A stretch of 28,936 nucleotides of DNA from CAYJBH01 sp964369445 (GTDB taxonomy: Bacteria > Bacillota > Clostridia > Oscillospirales > Ruminococcaceae): NCBI GenBank assembly GCA_964369445.1, contig CAYJFU010000024.1, forward strand, positions 1-28,936, in the 5' to 3' direction. The notes below the pieces were generated by a model, which worked only from the letters and a program-made list of their open reading frames with translations, was not told the DNA's origin and did not search any database. The translations under genes and the position numbers were made by a program. Below, piece by piece: positions 1 to 7,212 of the stretch (position 1 is its first letter; every line of letters starts with the position of its first letter).

Positions 1-579
1 ATTTATGAAATTCCGGTACTTTTGGGCCTATTTTATGGAATGAGACGGAGCGAAGCAATTGGCATGAGGTGGAGTGCAATCAACTGGGAAAACAACACCT
101 TAACAATAAATCACACCGTCACCACAGCAACTGTAGATAGCAAGCGTGAGTTGATTTTCAGCGACACCACAAAAACCAAAAGCAGTAGACGCACATTACC
201 GCTAATGCCTTTTGTTCGGGACAAGCTATTAGAGTTAAAGGAAAAGCAAGAGGCAAATAAAATTTTGTGCGGTAACAGTTATAATCGTAAATATGTTGAT
301 TATATATGTGTTAATACGGTTGGCGACATTATAAATCCGGACTATATTACACAAACTTTTAAAGATTTTTTAATAAAAAACAATTTACGGCCGGTCCGCT
401 ATCATGATTTGCGACACAGTTGTGCATCTGCAATGTTATCTGTCGATGTGTCAATGAAGCAGATTCAAGAATGGCTTGGGCACTCCGATTATGGGACAAC
501 GGCCAATATCTACGCACATTTGCAAGCCGACAGCAAAGTATCATCAGCACAAGCGCTTGAGTCCCTTTTAAATGTTTAG
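1..579 (+). CDS. Tyrosine recombinase (phage-type integrase), C-terminal part
   Basis: The reading frame is open from base 1 and ends at TAG 577-579, so the N-terminal arm-binding and core-binding domains lie outside the window. The visible part is the catalytic domain of a tyrosine site-specific recombinase. Its active-site set is complete: Arg in GMRRSE, a Lys in the beta-hairpin stretch TKTKSSRR, the HDLRH box, His in WLGHSDYGTT and the nucleophilic Tyr in NIYAHL. It would cut and rejoin DNA at attachment sites to integrate or excise a mobile element. It runs convergently toward the 3' end of the tRNA-Ser gene 43 bp away, the standard arrangement of an integrative element inserted at a tRNA 3' end, so the element should extend to the left. 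Which kind of element cannot be told from here. Confidence 0.93.
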   Translation: MYEIPVLLGLFYGMRRSEAIGMRWSAINWENNTLTINHTVTTATVDSKRELIFSDTTKTKSSRRTLPLMPFVRDKLLELKEKQEANKILCGNSYNRKYVDYICVNTVGDIINPDYITQTFKDFLIKNNLRPVRYHDLRHSCASAMLSVDVSMKQIQEWLGHSDYGTTANIYAHLQADSKVSSAQALESLLNV

Positions 580-587
580 AAAAGCAT

Positions 588-622
588 AAAAAAGCCTGTA
601 AACACAATGGTTTACAGGCTTT
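588..622 (-). terminator. Rho-independent terminator of tRNA-Ser (possibly bidirectional)
   Basis: A perfect 13-bp stem (591-603 with 610-622) closes a 6-nt loop. Read on the minus strand it is followed by six T (593 down to 588), directly after the tRNA CCA end. Read on the plus strand it follows the integrase stop but has only three T, so it would be weaker there. Confidence 0.8.
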
Positions 623-714
623 GGCGGAGAAGGTGGGATTCGAACCCACGGACCGGAATTACCCGATCAAACGATTTCGAGTCGTTCTCGTTATGACCAC
701 TTCGATACTTCTCC
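622..714 (-). tRNA. tRNA-Ser, anticodon CGA
   Basis: On the minus strand the acceptor arm GGAGAAG pairs with CTTCTCC, followed by discriminator G and an encoded CCA. The T arm carries GGTTCGAATCC. The anticodon stem AACGA/TCGTT closes the loop CTCGAAA, giving anticodon CGA, which reads serine codon UCG. A long variable arm (GATCGGGTAATTCCGGTC) marks a class II tRNA, as expected for serine. Its 3' end faces the integrase gene, so it is the probable integration site. The 5' half recurs at 852-893. Confidence 0.95.
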
Positions 715-851
715 AGGTTATATATTCCACGAAAGTCCATCAGAAAAATGTGGGAACTTTGCGTGGGAATTTGGTAATAATTAAATTGTAATATACAAAA
801 AACGGCTTGATATCAACGTTTATTATGGGTGGTTGCTGAGTCTGCAGATGA

Positions 852-893
852 ATTTCGAGTCAAGCTCGTTATGACCACTTCGATACTTCTCCA
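852..893 (-). repeat. Partial copy of the tRNA-Ser 5' half
   Basis: This stretch matches 674-715 at a fixed offset of 178 bp. The last 29 bases (865-893) are identical, and the ten bases covering the anticodon loop side (852-861) are also identical, with three mismatches between. It covers the acceptor 5' strand, D arm and anticodon loop; no variable arm, T arm or CCA follows. It cannot make a tRNA. It looks like an attachment-site remnant or a relic of a duplicated tRNA. Confidence 0.85.
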
Positions 894-1355
894 AAAGGCA
901 ACAGTTAATATTTGCCACCCATCCATTTGCAAACATTTAACTGCCTGTAGATTATATCATATCTCACAATTGTTGTCAAACTACAATAACCCCACAGCCA
1001 CCAAAAATTTTGCCTAACACAGATAAAAATATAATTCAATCATCTTATCTCAACCAGCCACTAATCCGGTTAAACTAACAACCAACGTATCCGTGCATTT
1101 TAAATTTTGCCTTTTTGCGCCTGTGTCAGTCGTTATTCGTATAGCATGTGCTAGGTTTTTCGCTATCAAAATCAGTTTCCCGATAGATTGTATTACACAT
1201 GAACTTTTTGTGCAGGCAGCAACTATTCTCGCAAGGGCGCCGGGTACTAATTCCATGCCCCAACTTAAGCTGACGAGTGTTTTCTCGTTTACACTCCCCC
1301 GCTGTCGGCGAGGGAGTGTAAACAGAATATTGCCTTAAATTGTTGATTTTGGAAA
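894..1355. other. Intergenic stretch without a recognisable gene
   Basis: Short reading frames occur on both strands, but none has a ribosome site or recognisable protein. The only structured element I see is the 37-nt hairpin at 1287-1323. The stretch separates the tRNA/integrase region from the end of the catabolic gene run. Confidence 0.5.
1287..1323. repeat. 37-nt palindromic repeat, copy 1
   Basis: A perfect 12-bp stem (1287-1298 with 1312-1323, beginning GTTTACACTCCC) encloses a 13-nt loop ending GGCGA. A second copy with the same length, ends and loop pattern lies at 16686-16722. It sits just past the stop of the last minus-strand gene, but no T tract follows on that strand, so it is more likely a 3'-UTR hairpin or dispersed repeat than a classical terminator. 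Confidence 0.75.
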
Positions 1356-2474
1356 CTAATTACACTTTACCGATGATAAAATCTCCTTTGCGTGCTCGGT
1401 GTCCTCGGCGCTTGTGATAATAAATACGCCTTTGTAGCCGAACTTTTTAACAAAACGCTTAATGTTTTGCGGGCCTACCAGCGCGTAGATACTCTTGCCT
1501 GCGTTAAGTGCTTTTTCGTAGATGAAATCCCACTCCTCATCGCCGCCGTCCTTGTTTCCGGCTCCGGGTGTCCACTGCAATGCGCTGAGCTTTGGCATTG
1601 TCAGCACCGAGTCGAGATGCTTTATCGCATCGGGACCATCAAGATGATAAACGCAGTTGTCAAGATACTCCGTCTGCTCTTTTAACAGAGGCAGTACAAA
1701 ATCATCAAACATATCCTTTCCTATCATTGCAGACATGTCGCACTGAAGCTTTGCAATCTTGCCTTTACCGAATATTCCGAATGGACCATAGTTGACATAG
1801 CCGTCAGGCTCTTTTACGATGTCGTAATGAGCGTTGTAGGTGGTGTACCAGTGCTGTTGTGTCTGGCGTGCAAGCTCTTTTATCTCGTCTTCGTAGTCCA
1901 TCATGTGGAACAGCAGATCCTGCGTTGCAAACAGCGATGCCAGTACGTCATAGTGCTCGCACAGGTCGGGTATACCGATACGGTATGCGTCACCTGCGTG
2001 CTCTTTTATGCGACGTGTCATGTCGAGGCTCCAGCGGTACCATTCGTTGTTGGGGTCAAGCTTTAATGTGATATCCTCCGGCTCGTCGTAGATGTGATCA
2101 CACCAGATGGTTTCCTTTTGGAACTCCGGTTTACCGCCCAAAAATACCGCGTGACTGGTGACACCCAGACTTGCAAACAGGCGCGGATACGTCTCTGCCA
2201 AAAATGTCGTGTTGGCATAAATGCCCTCGTTGCGCTGTGTGAGCTCCTCAAATTTTGTCCAATAGTTCGTGTAGTCCGCTCTATCCTCCGTAGCCGCACT
2301 GTGCGAACCGGTGCCCGAGGATGATTCCACCCATCTGTCGCCACCGGTAGCCCCCATACCCTTTACCTTGGGCGCTTTGATATTTATAAGCGGGCGGTGT
2401 TCGTTTTTTTGTTGCCACCATAAGTCAAATTGGTTTTTAATTCTTTCCCATTCTATGCCGTAAATGTTATCCAT
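1356..2474 (-). CDS. Uroporphyrinogen decarboxylase-like (URO-D fold) protein
   Basis: A 372-residue protein of the URO-D/MtaA/CmuA-like superfamily, recognised from overall pattern, for example YHLDGPDAIKHL at about 276-287 and the C-terminal segment KKFGYKGVFIIT. True URO-D makes haem precursors and MtaA-type members move methyl groups to thiols with zinc held by an HxC...C motif. Here the motif reads HLD (277-279) and no second Cys box is seen, so neither role is supported. ATG 2474 is chosen because GAGGTG lies 5-6 bases before it; the GTG two codons upstream overlaps that site. It is the last gene of the operon, about 200 bp after the isomerase-family gene. Its biochemical role is unknown; I infer some part in the sugar pathway from position only. 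Confidence 0.8.
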   Translation of the reverse strand: MDNIYGIEWERIKNQFDLWWQQKNEHRPLINIKAPKVKGMGATGGDRWVESSSGTGSHSAATEDRADYTNYWTKFEELTQRNEGIYANTTFLAETYPRLFASLGVTSHAVFLGGKPEFQKETIWCDHIYDEPEDITLKLDPNNEWYRWSLDMTRRIKEHAGDAYRIGIPDLCEHYDVLASLFATQDLLFHMMDYEDEIKELARQTQQHWYTTYNAHYDIVKEPDGYVNYGPFGIFGKGKIAKLQCDMSAMIGKDMFDDFVLPLLKEQTEYLDNCVYHLDGPDAIKHLDSVLTMPKLSALQWTPGAGNKDGGDEEWDFIYEKALNAGKSIYALVGPQNIKRFVKKFGYKGVFIITSAEDTEHAKEILSSVKCN

Positions 2475-2628
2475 TTTCACACCTCTTTGTCATTAAAAAT
2501 CATGTGGATTTTAAAAGCAACCCTTTGGCCATCAACATACTTACCTGCGCATCTTTTAACATAACCTTAAAAAAGATTATAACAGTCGGACGCACTCTAT
2601 AAAATTGCCTGAAACAGACCGGTTTTTT

Positions 2629-2671
2629 GATAAGTGTCACTCGGTGTTTGGCTCACCGAGTGACACTTATC
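2629..2671. repeat. Perfect 18-bp stem-loop between operon genes
   Basis: Arms 2629-2646 and 2654-2671 pair over 18 bp without mismatch around the 7-nt loop TTTGGCT. It lies 10 bp after the stop of the isomerase-family gene and 155 bp before the URO-D-like gene. On the minus strand it is followed by A residues, so it is not a standard terminator. It may stabilise the upstream message or lower expression of the last gene. Confidence 0.8.
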
Positions 2672-2680
2672 AACGAATTA

Positions 2681-4027
2681 TTAGTATGTCAAAACTTCAA
2701 TGTCAAGCATGTTTCCAAGCTCGATAAGTTCCTGTTTAACATCGCCGTAAACCACTACAAAGTGCGGCTCCCAGCCGTCAGTAACGGACTTGTACAACAC
2801 TTCCTTTGCGGCGGTCTCGGTCTTAACAACCAGTGAACATCCGCTGAACTGCTTGGGCTTGTCCATTACGCTACATGGTGATACAAAGAAGCGGAACTTG
2901 CCATGTGCATCCTTGCCGATACGGAATATTGTTGCCTTGTCGGTTGCCTCACAGCCAAACTCGAGTGTCGGGCCTATCTTGCGGTTGCAGTGTACGCCGA
3001 CCTGTGCGCCGGTGTCCTTGCGTGCAAGCGTTGTCGAGGCGGTACCGCAGTGCCAGAATGTTAAGCTACCCTCTTTTTCGTCCATCGACACCGGATCGCC
3101 GAAGAATACAGCTTTATCCGTCATCTTTGCACCGATAAACATCGACAGCGCGCCGTAGGTATCACTCTCACAGGAGGCGACAACGCCCATGTCGTTGAGC
3201 ATACCGAGCACGGTGCAAACCGGTGTACCGAAATCGGTGAAAAAGTCCGGCCAGCAGCGCGAAGATACAGCGCCGATGCCCTCTTCGGTCACATAATCCT
3301 TGTAGGCCTTAAACAGCTTGGTAAAGTCCTCAAGGTTTTGCGCCGGTGTGTCGCTCAGACCGCATGTCGAGGCGAGGGCGATGTCAAGCTCTGCTTTGCA
3401 GTCATCTTTGCTGTAGCCTTTTGCGCGGTTGATAAGCTCACGCGCCTCTAACGACAGCAGTGTCACGCCGAAGTGTTTCATTATGTCGGCGTCCATTGCA
3501 CGTCCAAAGCCGAAGCCCTGCGGTGTGTGACCGATGCTTGCAAGTTTTAAACTGCGCATTTCCTTTTTGATTTTTGCGGCGGTTATGACGCTTTTTACGT
3601 AACCTTTAACCTCGTCCTCGGTCGGTGCACCGAATATGTACGGGAATGTGGTGCTTTCACTGCGGAACTCGCGTATGGCATTTGCGGCCGAGTACGCACC
3701 TGTCAGGCTGTTAAGGCGCAAGCGTCCACCGTCGATAACCGGCTCGCGAAGTGTCCACAGCAGTACGGGGCAAGTGAAGCGTTTAAGCACTTCACTTGCG
3801 TATGCCGCATTTGCAAATGTGTTGTTTTGCAACACGATGAGGTCGGGATTAATTGTCTCTAAAAATGCGGTTAAGTCCGGCAGGCTTAAAAGCATTTTGT
3901 CGGGGAAAACGCAGTCGGCGCTGATATCTTTGAGCATTGCTATGCTGTTATCAAACTCAACTTGAGCGCTCTCCAGATGAAAGGTGGGTACACCTATCGG
4001 AATATATGCTACCTGAAATTTACTCAT
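2681..4027 (-). CDS. L-fucose/L-arabinose isomerase family protein (aldose-ketose isomerase)
   Basis: 448 residues. The C-terminal half carries the pattern of the FucI/AraA superfamily: Glu287 in CESDTYGALS, Asp311 in FFGDP, His326 in WHCGTA and His422 in PHFVVVYGD. The Glu, Asp and His set matches metal ligands of this superfamily, which interconverts aldoses and ketoses through an enediol on a Mn2+ site. It is shorter than classical FucI (about 590) and nearer AraA in length, so the substrate is probably different. GGAGAG precedes ATG 4027; the gene starts 16 bp after the transaldolase stop, in one operon. In this context I infer that it isomerises the imported sugar to the ketose cut by the transaldolase/transketolase genes upstream. 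A sulfoquinovose isomerase is the leading guess. Confidence 0.82.
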   Translation of the reverse strand: MSKFQVAYIPIGVPTFHLESAQVEFDNSIAMLKDISADCVFPDKMLLSLPDLTAFLETINPDLIVLQNNTFANAAYASEVLKRFTCPVLLWTLREPVIDGGRLRLNSLTGAYSAANAIREFRSESTTFPYIFGAPTEDEVKGYVKSVITAAKIKKEMRSLKLASIGHTPQGFGFGRAMDADIMKHFGVTLLSLEARELINRAKGYSKDDCKAELDIALASTCGLSDTPAQNLEDFTKLFKAYKDYVTEEGIGAVSSRCWPDFFTDFGTPVCTVLGMLNDMGVVASCESDTYGALSMFIGAKMTDKAVFFGDPVSMDEKEGSLTFWHCGTASTTLARKDTGAQVGVHCNRKIGPTLEFGCEATDKATIFRIGKDAHGKFRFFVSPCSVMDKPKQFSGCSLVVKTETAAKEVLYKSVTDGWEPHFVVVYGDVKQELIELGNMLDIEVLTY

Positions 4028-4043
4028 TTTTTCTCTCCGTTAA

Positions 4044-5111
4044 TTAAACCATAAAACCGCGGATAACCTTTACAAGGTCGTCGTAACCGCCAAGGAAGGT
4101 TGCAATGGTGCTTTTAAATCCGCCGTAATTTACAAACTCCTCGGGTTTCATGCCGTCCTCTTTAAAGGACTTTTGGAACTCTTCGAACTTTAACAGCTCG
4201 GTCATGTATTCTTCAGCAACCGGTATAGCCATTCTGTCCTCAACCGGCATGGTGCAACCGTCGTTGAGCACCTTGTGCCAGCTGTAGTTGATAGTCTGGC
4301 AAAGATCGCCACCCACAAGCTCCGACCAGTGGTAAACGTTTCTGTTGGCAGCGCTCAAAAGACGTGTTGTGTAGCCGCGCTCGTTGTAGATGCGGTATGC
4401 CTCTTTAATGACGGCAACACCTGCCCACTCCAGCATTTCCGGCTTTACGCCAAGACCTTTTTGTGCACAGGATGCTTTCATCCAGTCGTCGGTACGACCT
4501 ATCATCAGTGTGCAAACTGGTGCCATTTTGCTGCAATCAAGACCTTCGGCTTTTCTGCGCTTTAAGCCACGCTCCACCGCCTCGGCAACGGCTACTGCCT
4601 GTGCAACGGTAAAGGAAACGGTAGCGTTGATGGAAACACCACGGTATGTAACCTCTTCCATCGCCTCGATGCCTGCTTTGGAAGCCGGCATTTTAACCTG
4701 CATATTTTCGCCCAGCTCGTTGAGAATCATAGCCTGCTCGACCATCTTTTCACAGCTTCTGTAGTACTTTGCGTTTGTCTGTATCGACAAGCGGCCTTTT
4801 TTGCCGTCAAATTTGTTATAAACATCCATCAATATTTTACTGCGCTCACGGCCTACTTCGTACAAAAGCATCCATGTTATTTCGTCCTCTGTTGCTGTCG
4901 GGTTTTGAGCAACAAGCTCACGGATTTTCGGCTCCCAGTAGGACAGCTCGCTTTTAACGACAGCGCCCACGATGATGGGGTTGCTTGTAGCGCCGGTTAT
5001 GCCGCGCTCTACGCCGTATTTCAGCTCCTCTTCGCCGCAGGAGTCCATCCAGATATCTGTGTTCGGAAAACGCACTGCTGTCTCGTGCAGTACACCTTTA
5101 TACTCGCTCAT
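4044..5111 (-). CDS. Transaldolase family protein (355 aa)
   Basis: Matches the large TalA/B-like transaldolase type. The N-terminal segment has the TSNPIIV box (about 42-48), and Lys140 in MQVKMPAS is the expected Schiff-base lysine, followed by GVSINATVSFT (158-168). Transaldolases move a dihydroxyacetone unit between sugar phosphates through a covalent Lys adduct in the cytosol. A good site AGAGGTG lies six bases before ATG 5111. It is tightly spaced with the isomerase-family gene downstream (16 bp). A separate, smaller transaldolase of another subclass lies upstream at 5474-6148, so one of the two probably has a specialised acceptor or donor. This one could recycle pentose and heptose phosphates made by the transketolase. 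Confidence 0.87.
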   Translation of the reverse strand: MSEYKGVLHETAVRFPNTDIWMDSCGEEELKYGVERGITGATSNPIIVGAVVKSELSYWEPKIRELVAQNPTATEDEITWMLLYEVGRERSKILMDVYNKFDGKKGRLSIQTNAKYYRSCEKMVEQAMILNELGENMQVKMPASKAGIEAMEEVTYRGVSINATVSFTVAQAVAVAEAVERGLKRRKAEGLDCSKMAPVCTLMIGRTDDWMKASCAQKGLGVKPEMLEWAGVAVIKEAYRIYNERGYTTRLLSAANRNVYHWSELVGGDLCQTINYSWHKVLNDGCTMPVEDRMAIPVAEEYMTELLKFEEFQKSFKEDGMKPEEFVNYGGFKSTIATFLGGYDDLVKVIRGFMV

Positions 5112-5124
5112 GTTTTACACCTCT

Positions 5125-5249
5125 TATAATCATTTAATTTGAAAACCGCCACTGCGTTTTTCAGTAAATCGTGCCACGTTTCAGGACACACAAAGTGTGT
5201 CATTTCATATAACCCATAATATAGTCATTCAACTTGAAAAACGACTATA
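5125..5249. repeat. Short inverted-repeat cluster (MITE-like fragments)
   Basis: 5125-5147 and 5220-5249 begin with the similar sequences TATAATCATTTAATTTG and TATAGTCATTCAACTTG. The second copy is itself flanked by inverted TATAGTC/GACTATA. Between them is a perfect 7-bp hairpin, GACACAC-AAA-GTGTGTC (5185-5201). The same TATARTC...TTAAGTT ends bound the element at 9024-9201. The cluster lies in the leader of the large transaldolase gene. Confidence 0.5.
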
Positions 5250-5473
5250 ATTTTGTGTGATGCGCCAAAGAGCGGACGGTTAAGCCCGCCTCCATAGTGC
5301 ATCTGTTTTATTAACCGGTCGTTTCAAAATCCGCACAGCGTCGACGTCAGTAGACTTTCATTTAACAACTCCAATGCCCTCGGAATTTGTTGTATATTCT
5401 GATGGACACTGACAGGGTCATGCGATGTATTGATAATCGCACTGCATGGTTTTCGAAGTAAAATAATAGCTTA
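5250..5473. other. Intergenic stretch between the two transaldolase genes
   Basis: No credible gene or ribosome site with a reading frame is seen. Together with the repeats at 5125-5249 it makes a 362-bp break in the operon, so the genes from 5111 downward may have their own promoter. I could not pick a convincing -35/-10 pair. Confidence 0.4.
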
Positions 5474-6148
5474 CTATTCTTTAGCTGTGCCGTCCCAAGC
5501 ATCACGGAAAACGCCGAGGCCGTAGCCGGTGAACGGATGCTCAAAGCTATCCTGGTAAACCTGTAAACCACAAGTTACGATATCGGCACCTGCCTGTGCG
5601 TACTCAGCAATCTGCTTGCCGTTACGTACAGCGGCAACGATGATTTCTGTCTCGTAACCGAAGTTGTTGTAGATGTCGATGATGTCGAAGATGTAAGCGC
5701 CGCTGTCGCCGCTGTTCTCTTTCCAACCGACAAACGGGGATACAAACTTTGCGCCGAGTTTTGCAACCGGCAGAGCCTGCGAAGCACTGAACACGAGTGT
5801 TACGTTAGTGCGTATGCCTGCCTCTTCCAGTTTTTTGGCGGCGATAAGACCTTGCTCACAGCAAGGGATTTTGATGACGTAGTTCTGGCTGTAAGATGCA
5901 ACCTCTTTACCGGCGGCAACCATATCTTCCCACTTGTCGAGGTGGGGGTTGATCTCAAAGGAAATGGGGAAATCCTTGCCCTCAAGACCCTTTTCTTTAA
6001 GCCATGCGGCGATATCTTTAACGCACTGCATAAAGGGTTTGCCGGACAGTTTGATGTGACGGGGGTTGGTTGTAACACCGTCGATGCAGTAGTTGTCATA
6101 AGCGAAGCTTATCTCGTCGAGTTTTGCGCTGTCAAGAAAATATTTCAT
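5474..6148 (-). CDS. Small FSA-type transaldolase
   Basis: 224 residues, the size of the fructose-6-phosphate aldolase/TalC class. It opens MKYFLDSAKLDEI, has the DGVTTNPRH box (23-31), the predicted Schiff-base Lys93 in VIKIPCC, and TNVTLVFSASQA (114-125). Members split or transfer a three-carbon ketol unit through a Lys imine. AAGGAG lies six bases before ATG 6148. Two palindromes precede the gene (6166-6246), suggesting its own control. From memory, the sulfofructose transaldolases of the sulfo-TAL route are small transaldolases of about this size, so I infer that reaction as a possibility. An ordinary sugar-phosphate role cannot be excluded from sequence alone. Confidence 0.87.
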   Translation of the reverse strand: MKYFLDSAKLDEISFAYDNYCIDGVTTNPRHIKLSGKPFMQCVKDIAAWLKEKGLEGKDFPISFEINPHLDKWEDMVAAGKEVASYSQNYVIKIPCCEQGLIAAKKLEEAGIRTNVTLVFSASQALPVAKLGAKFVSPFVGWKENSGDSGAYIFDIIDIYNNFGYETEIIVAAVRNGKQIAEYAQAGADIVTCGLQVYQDSFEHPFTGYGLGVFRDAWDGTAKE

Positions 6149-6165
6149 GTTAATCTCCTTATTAA

Positions 6166-6246
6166 TTTGTCACTTTAAAGGTGACACTTTTACTTGTTTG
6201 TTTAAACAATCATATGTTTTATTAAATTAATCAATAAAATTAATTT
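6166..6246 (-). promoter_or_regulatory. Palindrome-rich control region of the small transaldolase gene
   Basis: Three dyads lie within 80 bp upstream of the start: TGTCACTTT/AAAGGTGACA (6166-6184, one bulged base), the perfect 12-bp palindrome TTGTTTAAACAA (6198-6209), and AAATTAAT/ATTAATTT with a 7-bp spacer (6224-6246). They are plausible operator sites; TTGTTT/AAACAA half-sites resemble those of XylR-type ROK repressors. A clear -35/-10 pair was not found. Confidence 0.4.
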
Positions 6247-6457
6247 GGAAATGGCGAGTTCTCTTTTTATTGACGGATAACGGTGAGAGCAAATTTTGTT
6301 TTGCAGTGAGAACACCTTGTGTATTCCAAGTGAGAAAAAAGCTGCAAGGCGTAATTTAGCCGCCGGCATGACGTCAATAAAACTTAAGAGTGTTATAATG
6401 CAAAGGGGACTTTGGTGGAGGGATAGGAAAGCTACCCGCCACCAAAAAGCCGAAAGC
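6247..6457. other. Intergenic stretch with a strong hairpin
   Basis: The main structure is at 6411-6446: TTTGGTGG and CCACCAAA pair over 8 bp, continued by GGGATAG/CTACCC around a GAAAG loop. It lies 11 bp beyond the RpiB-like stop, but the minus strand shows no T tract after it. A TATAAT at 6394-6399 on the plus strand has no gene to serve. Confidence 0.45.
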
Positions 6458-6934
6458 TTATTCGTACTGAGCGGCTTCTAACTTTTTAACCTCGACATCG
6501 GCATTTTTTAGGAACTCTTTGCGCCAATCTTCAAGATTATCGGTGAAGTTGGTGGTCAAGAATTTTTCTGCCATTGCAACGGCCATTTCCGGACCTGCAA
6601 TCCAACCGCCAAGTGTCATGATGTTTGCACAGTTGATGGCGCGGCATTTTTCAGCAGTGTAGACGCTCTCACAAGCAACGGCGTAAACGCCTTTGTATTT
6701 GTTGGCTACAACAGCCATGCCTGCGCCTGTACCGCAGATGAGTATGCCCTTTTCAAACTTGCCGTCCTGTATTGCCTTTGCGGCGATGGGTGCAACCTTG
6801 AAATATGGCATAGGCTCGTCCATATTCTGTGTGCCGCAGTCGGTCACTTCGTAACCTTGTTCGATAAGATACGCTTTGATTGCCTCTTTGCAAGGAAAGC
6901 CGGATTTGTCCGAGCCAATGATGATGCTTTTCAT
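6458..6934 (-). CDS. RpiB/LacAB-family sugar isomerase with altered phosphate-handling residues
   Basis: 158 residues, the normal length for ribose-5-phosphate isomerase B. The core is intact: Asp9, catalytic Cys67 in ILICGTGAGM and the ANK box. Three positions that RpiB uses for a phosphorylated pentose differ. GSDH becomes GSDK (Lys10); HND..N becomes IN-C-AN (Ile100 where ring-opening His is expected); and G-S-R becomes G-G-W (Trp111). The C-terminal pair of Arg is only partly kept (one Arg in DWRKEF). The fold should still move a carbonyl by an enediol but on a different substrate. SqwI, a 4-carbon sulfosugar isomerase of the sulfo-TK route, is from memory an RpiB homologue and fits this place beside a split transketolase. 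GGGGATT precedes ATG 6934. Confidence 0.88.
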   Translation of the reverse strand: MKSIIIGSDKSGFPCKEAIKAYLIEQGYEVTDCGTQNMDEPMPYFKVAPIAAKAIQDGKFEKGILICGTGAGMAVVANKYKGVYAVACESVYTAEKCRAINCANIMTLGGWIAGPEMAVAMAEKFLTTNFTDNLEDWRKEFLKNADVEVKKLEAAQYE

Positions 6935-7212
6935 TTTTCTAATCCCCTTTTTAATTTTTGCGTTGTTATTGCGTCCCCATTAAATCGTGGACAAAAGATT
7001 GACGAGTGATTTTGTCTGTAGCTCAAAGAAAAGGTTCTTTTTAATGCTTTGTGCAGCAAAAATAGTTCTTTGACACATAAATGCGGCAAAATTACCGCCA
7101 AGGTAGTCGTTAGTTTTGTTGGGGTGCAATAAGTTAAACTTTTTCTTTCCGACCTTTCCTACTCCCCTGCAAAGGGGAGGAAAGACCGGGATTACATTAA
7201 GTTGATAAAGCC
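6935..7212. repeat. Intergenic stretch with a palindromic element at 7154-7184
   Basis: The 278 bp between the transketolase C subunit and the RpiB-like gene hold no supported gene. At 7154-7184, CTTTC and CTCCCCT pair with AGGGGAG and GAAAG around a 4-nt loop, with a 3-nt bulge (CTA). No T tract follows on the minus strand. It resembles a dispersed palindrome more than a terminator. Confidence 0.5.

Noticed and set aside
829..1017. Small plus-strand frame over the tRNA fragment
   Set aside because: It only translates the antisense of a tRNA remnant and AT-rich spacer.
1356..2474. Annotation as haem-pathway uroporphyrinogen decarboxylase or corrinoid methyltransferase
   Set aside because: No haem or corrinoid genes nearby and the zinc motif is absent; only the fold family is supported.
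6394..6399. TATAAT on the plus strand as a promoter
   Set aside because: No plus-strand gene follows and no -35 box is evident.
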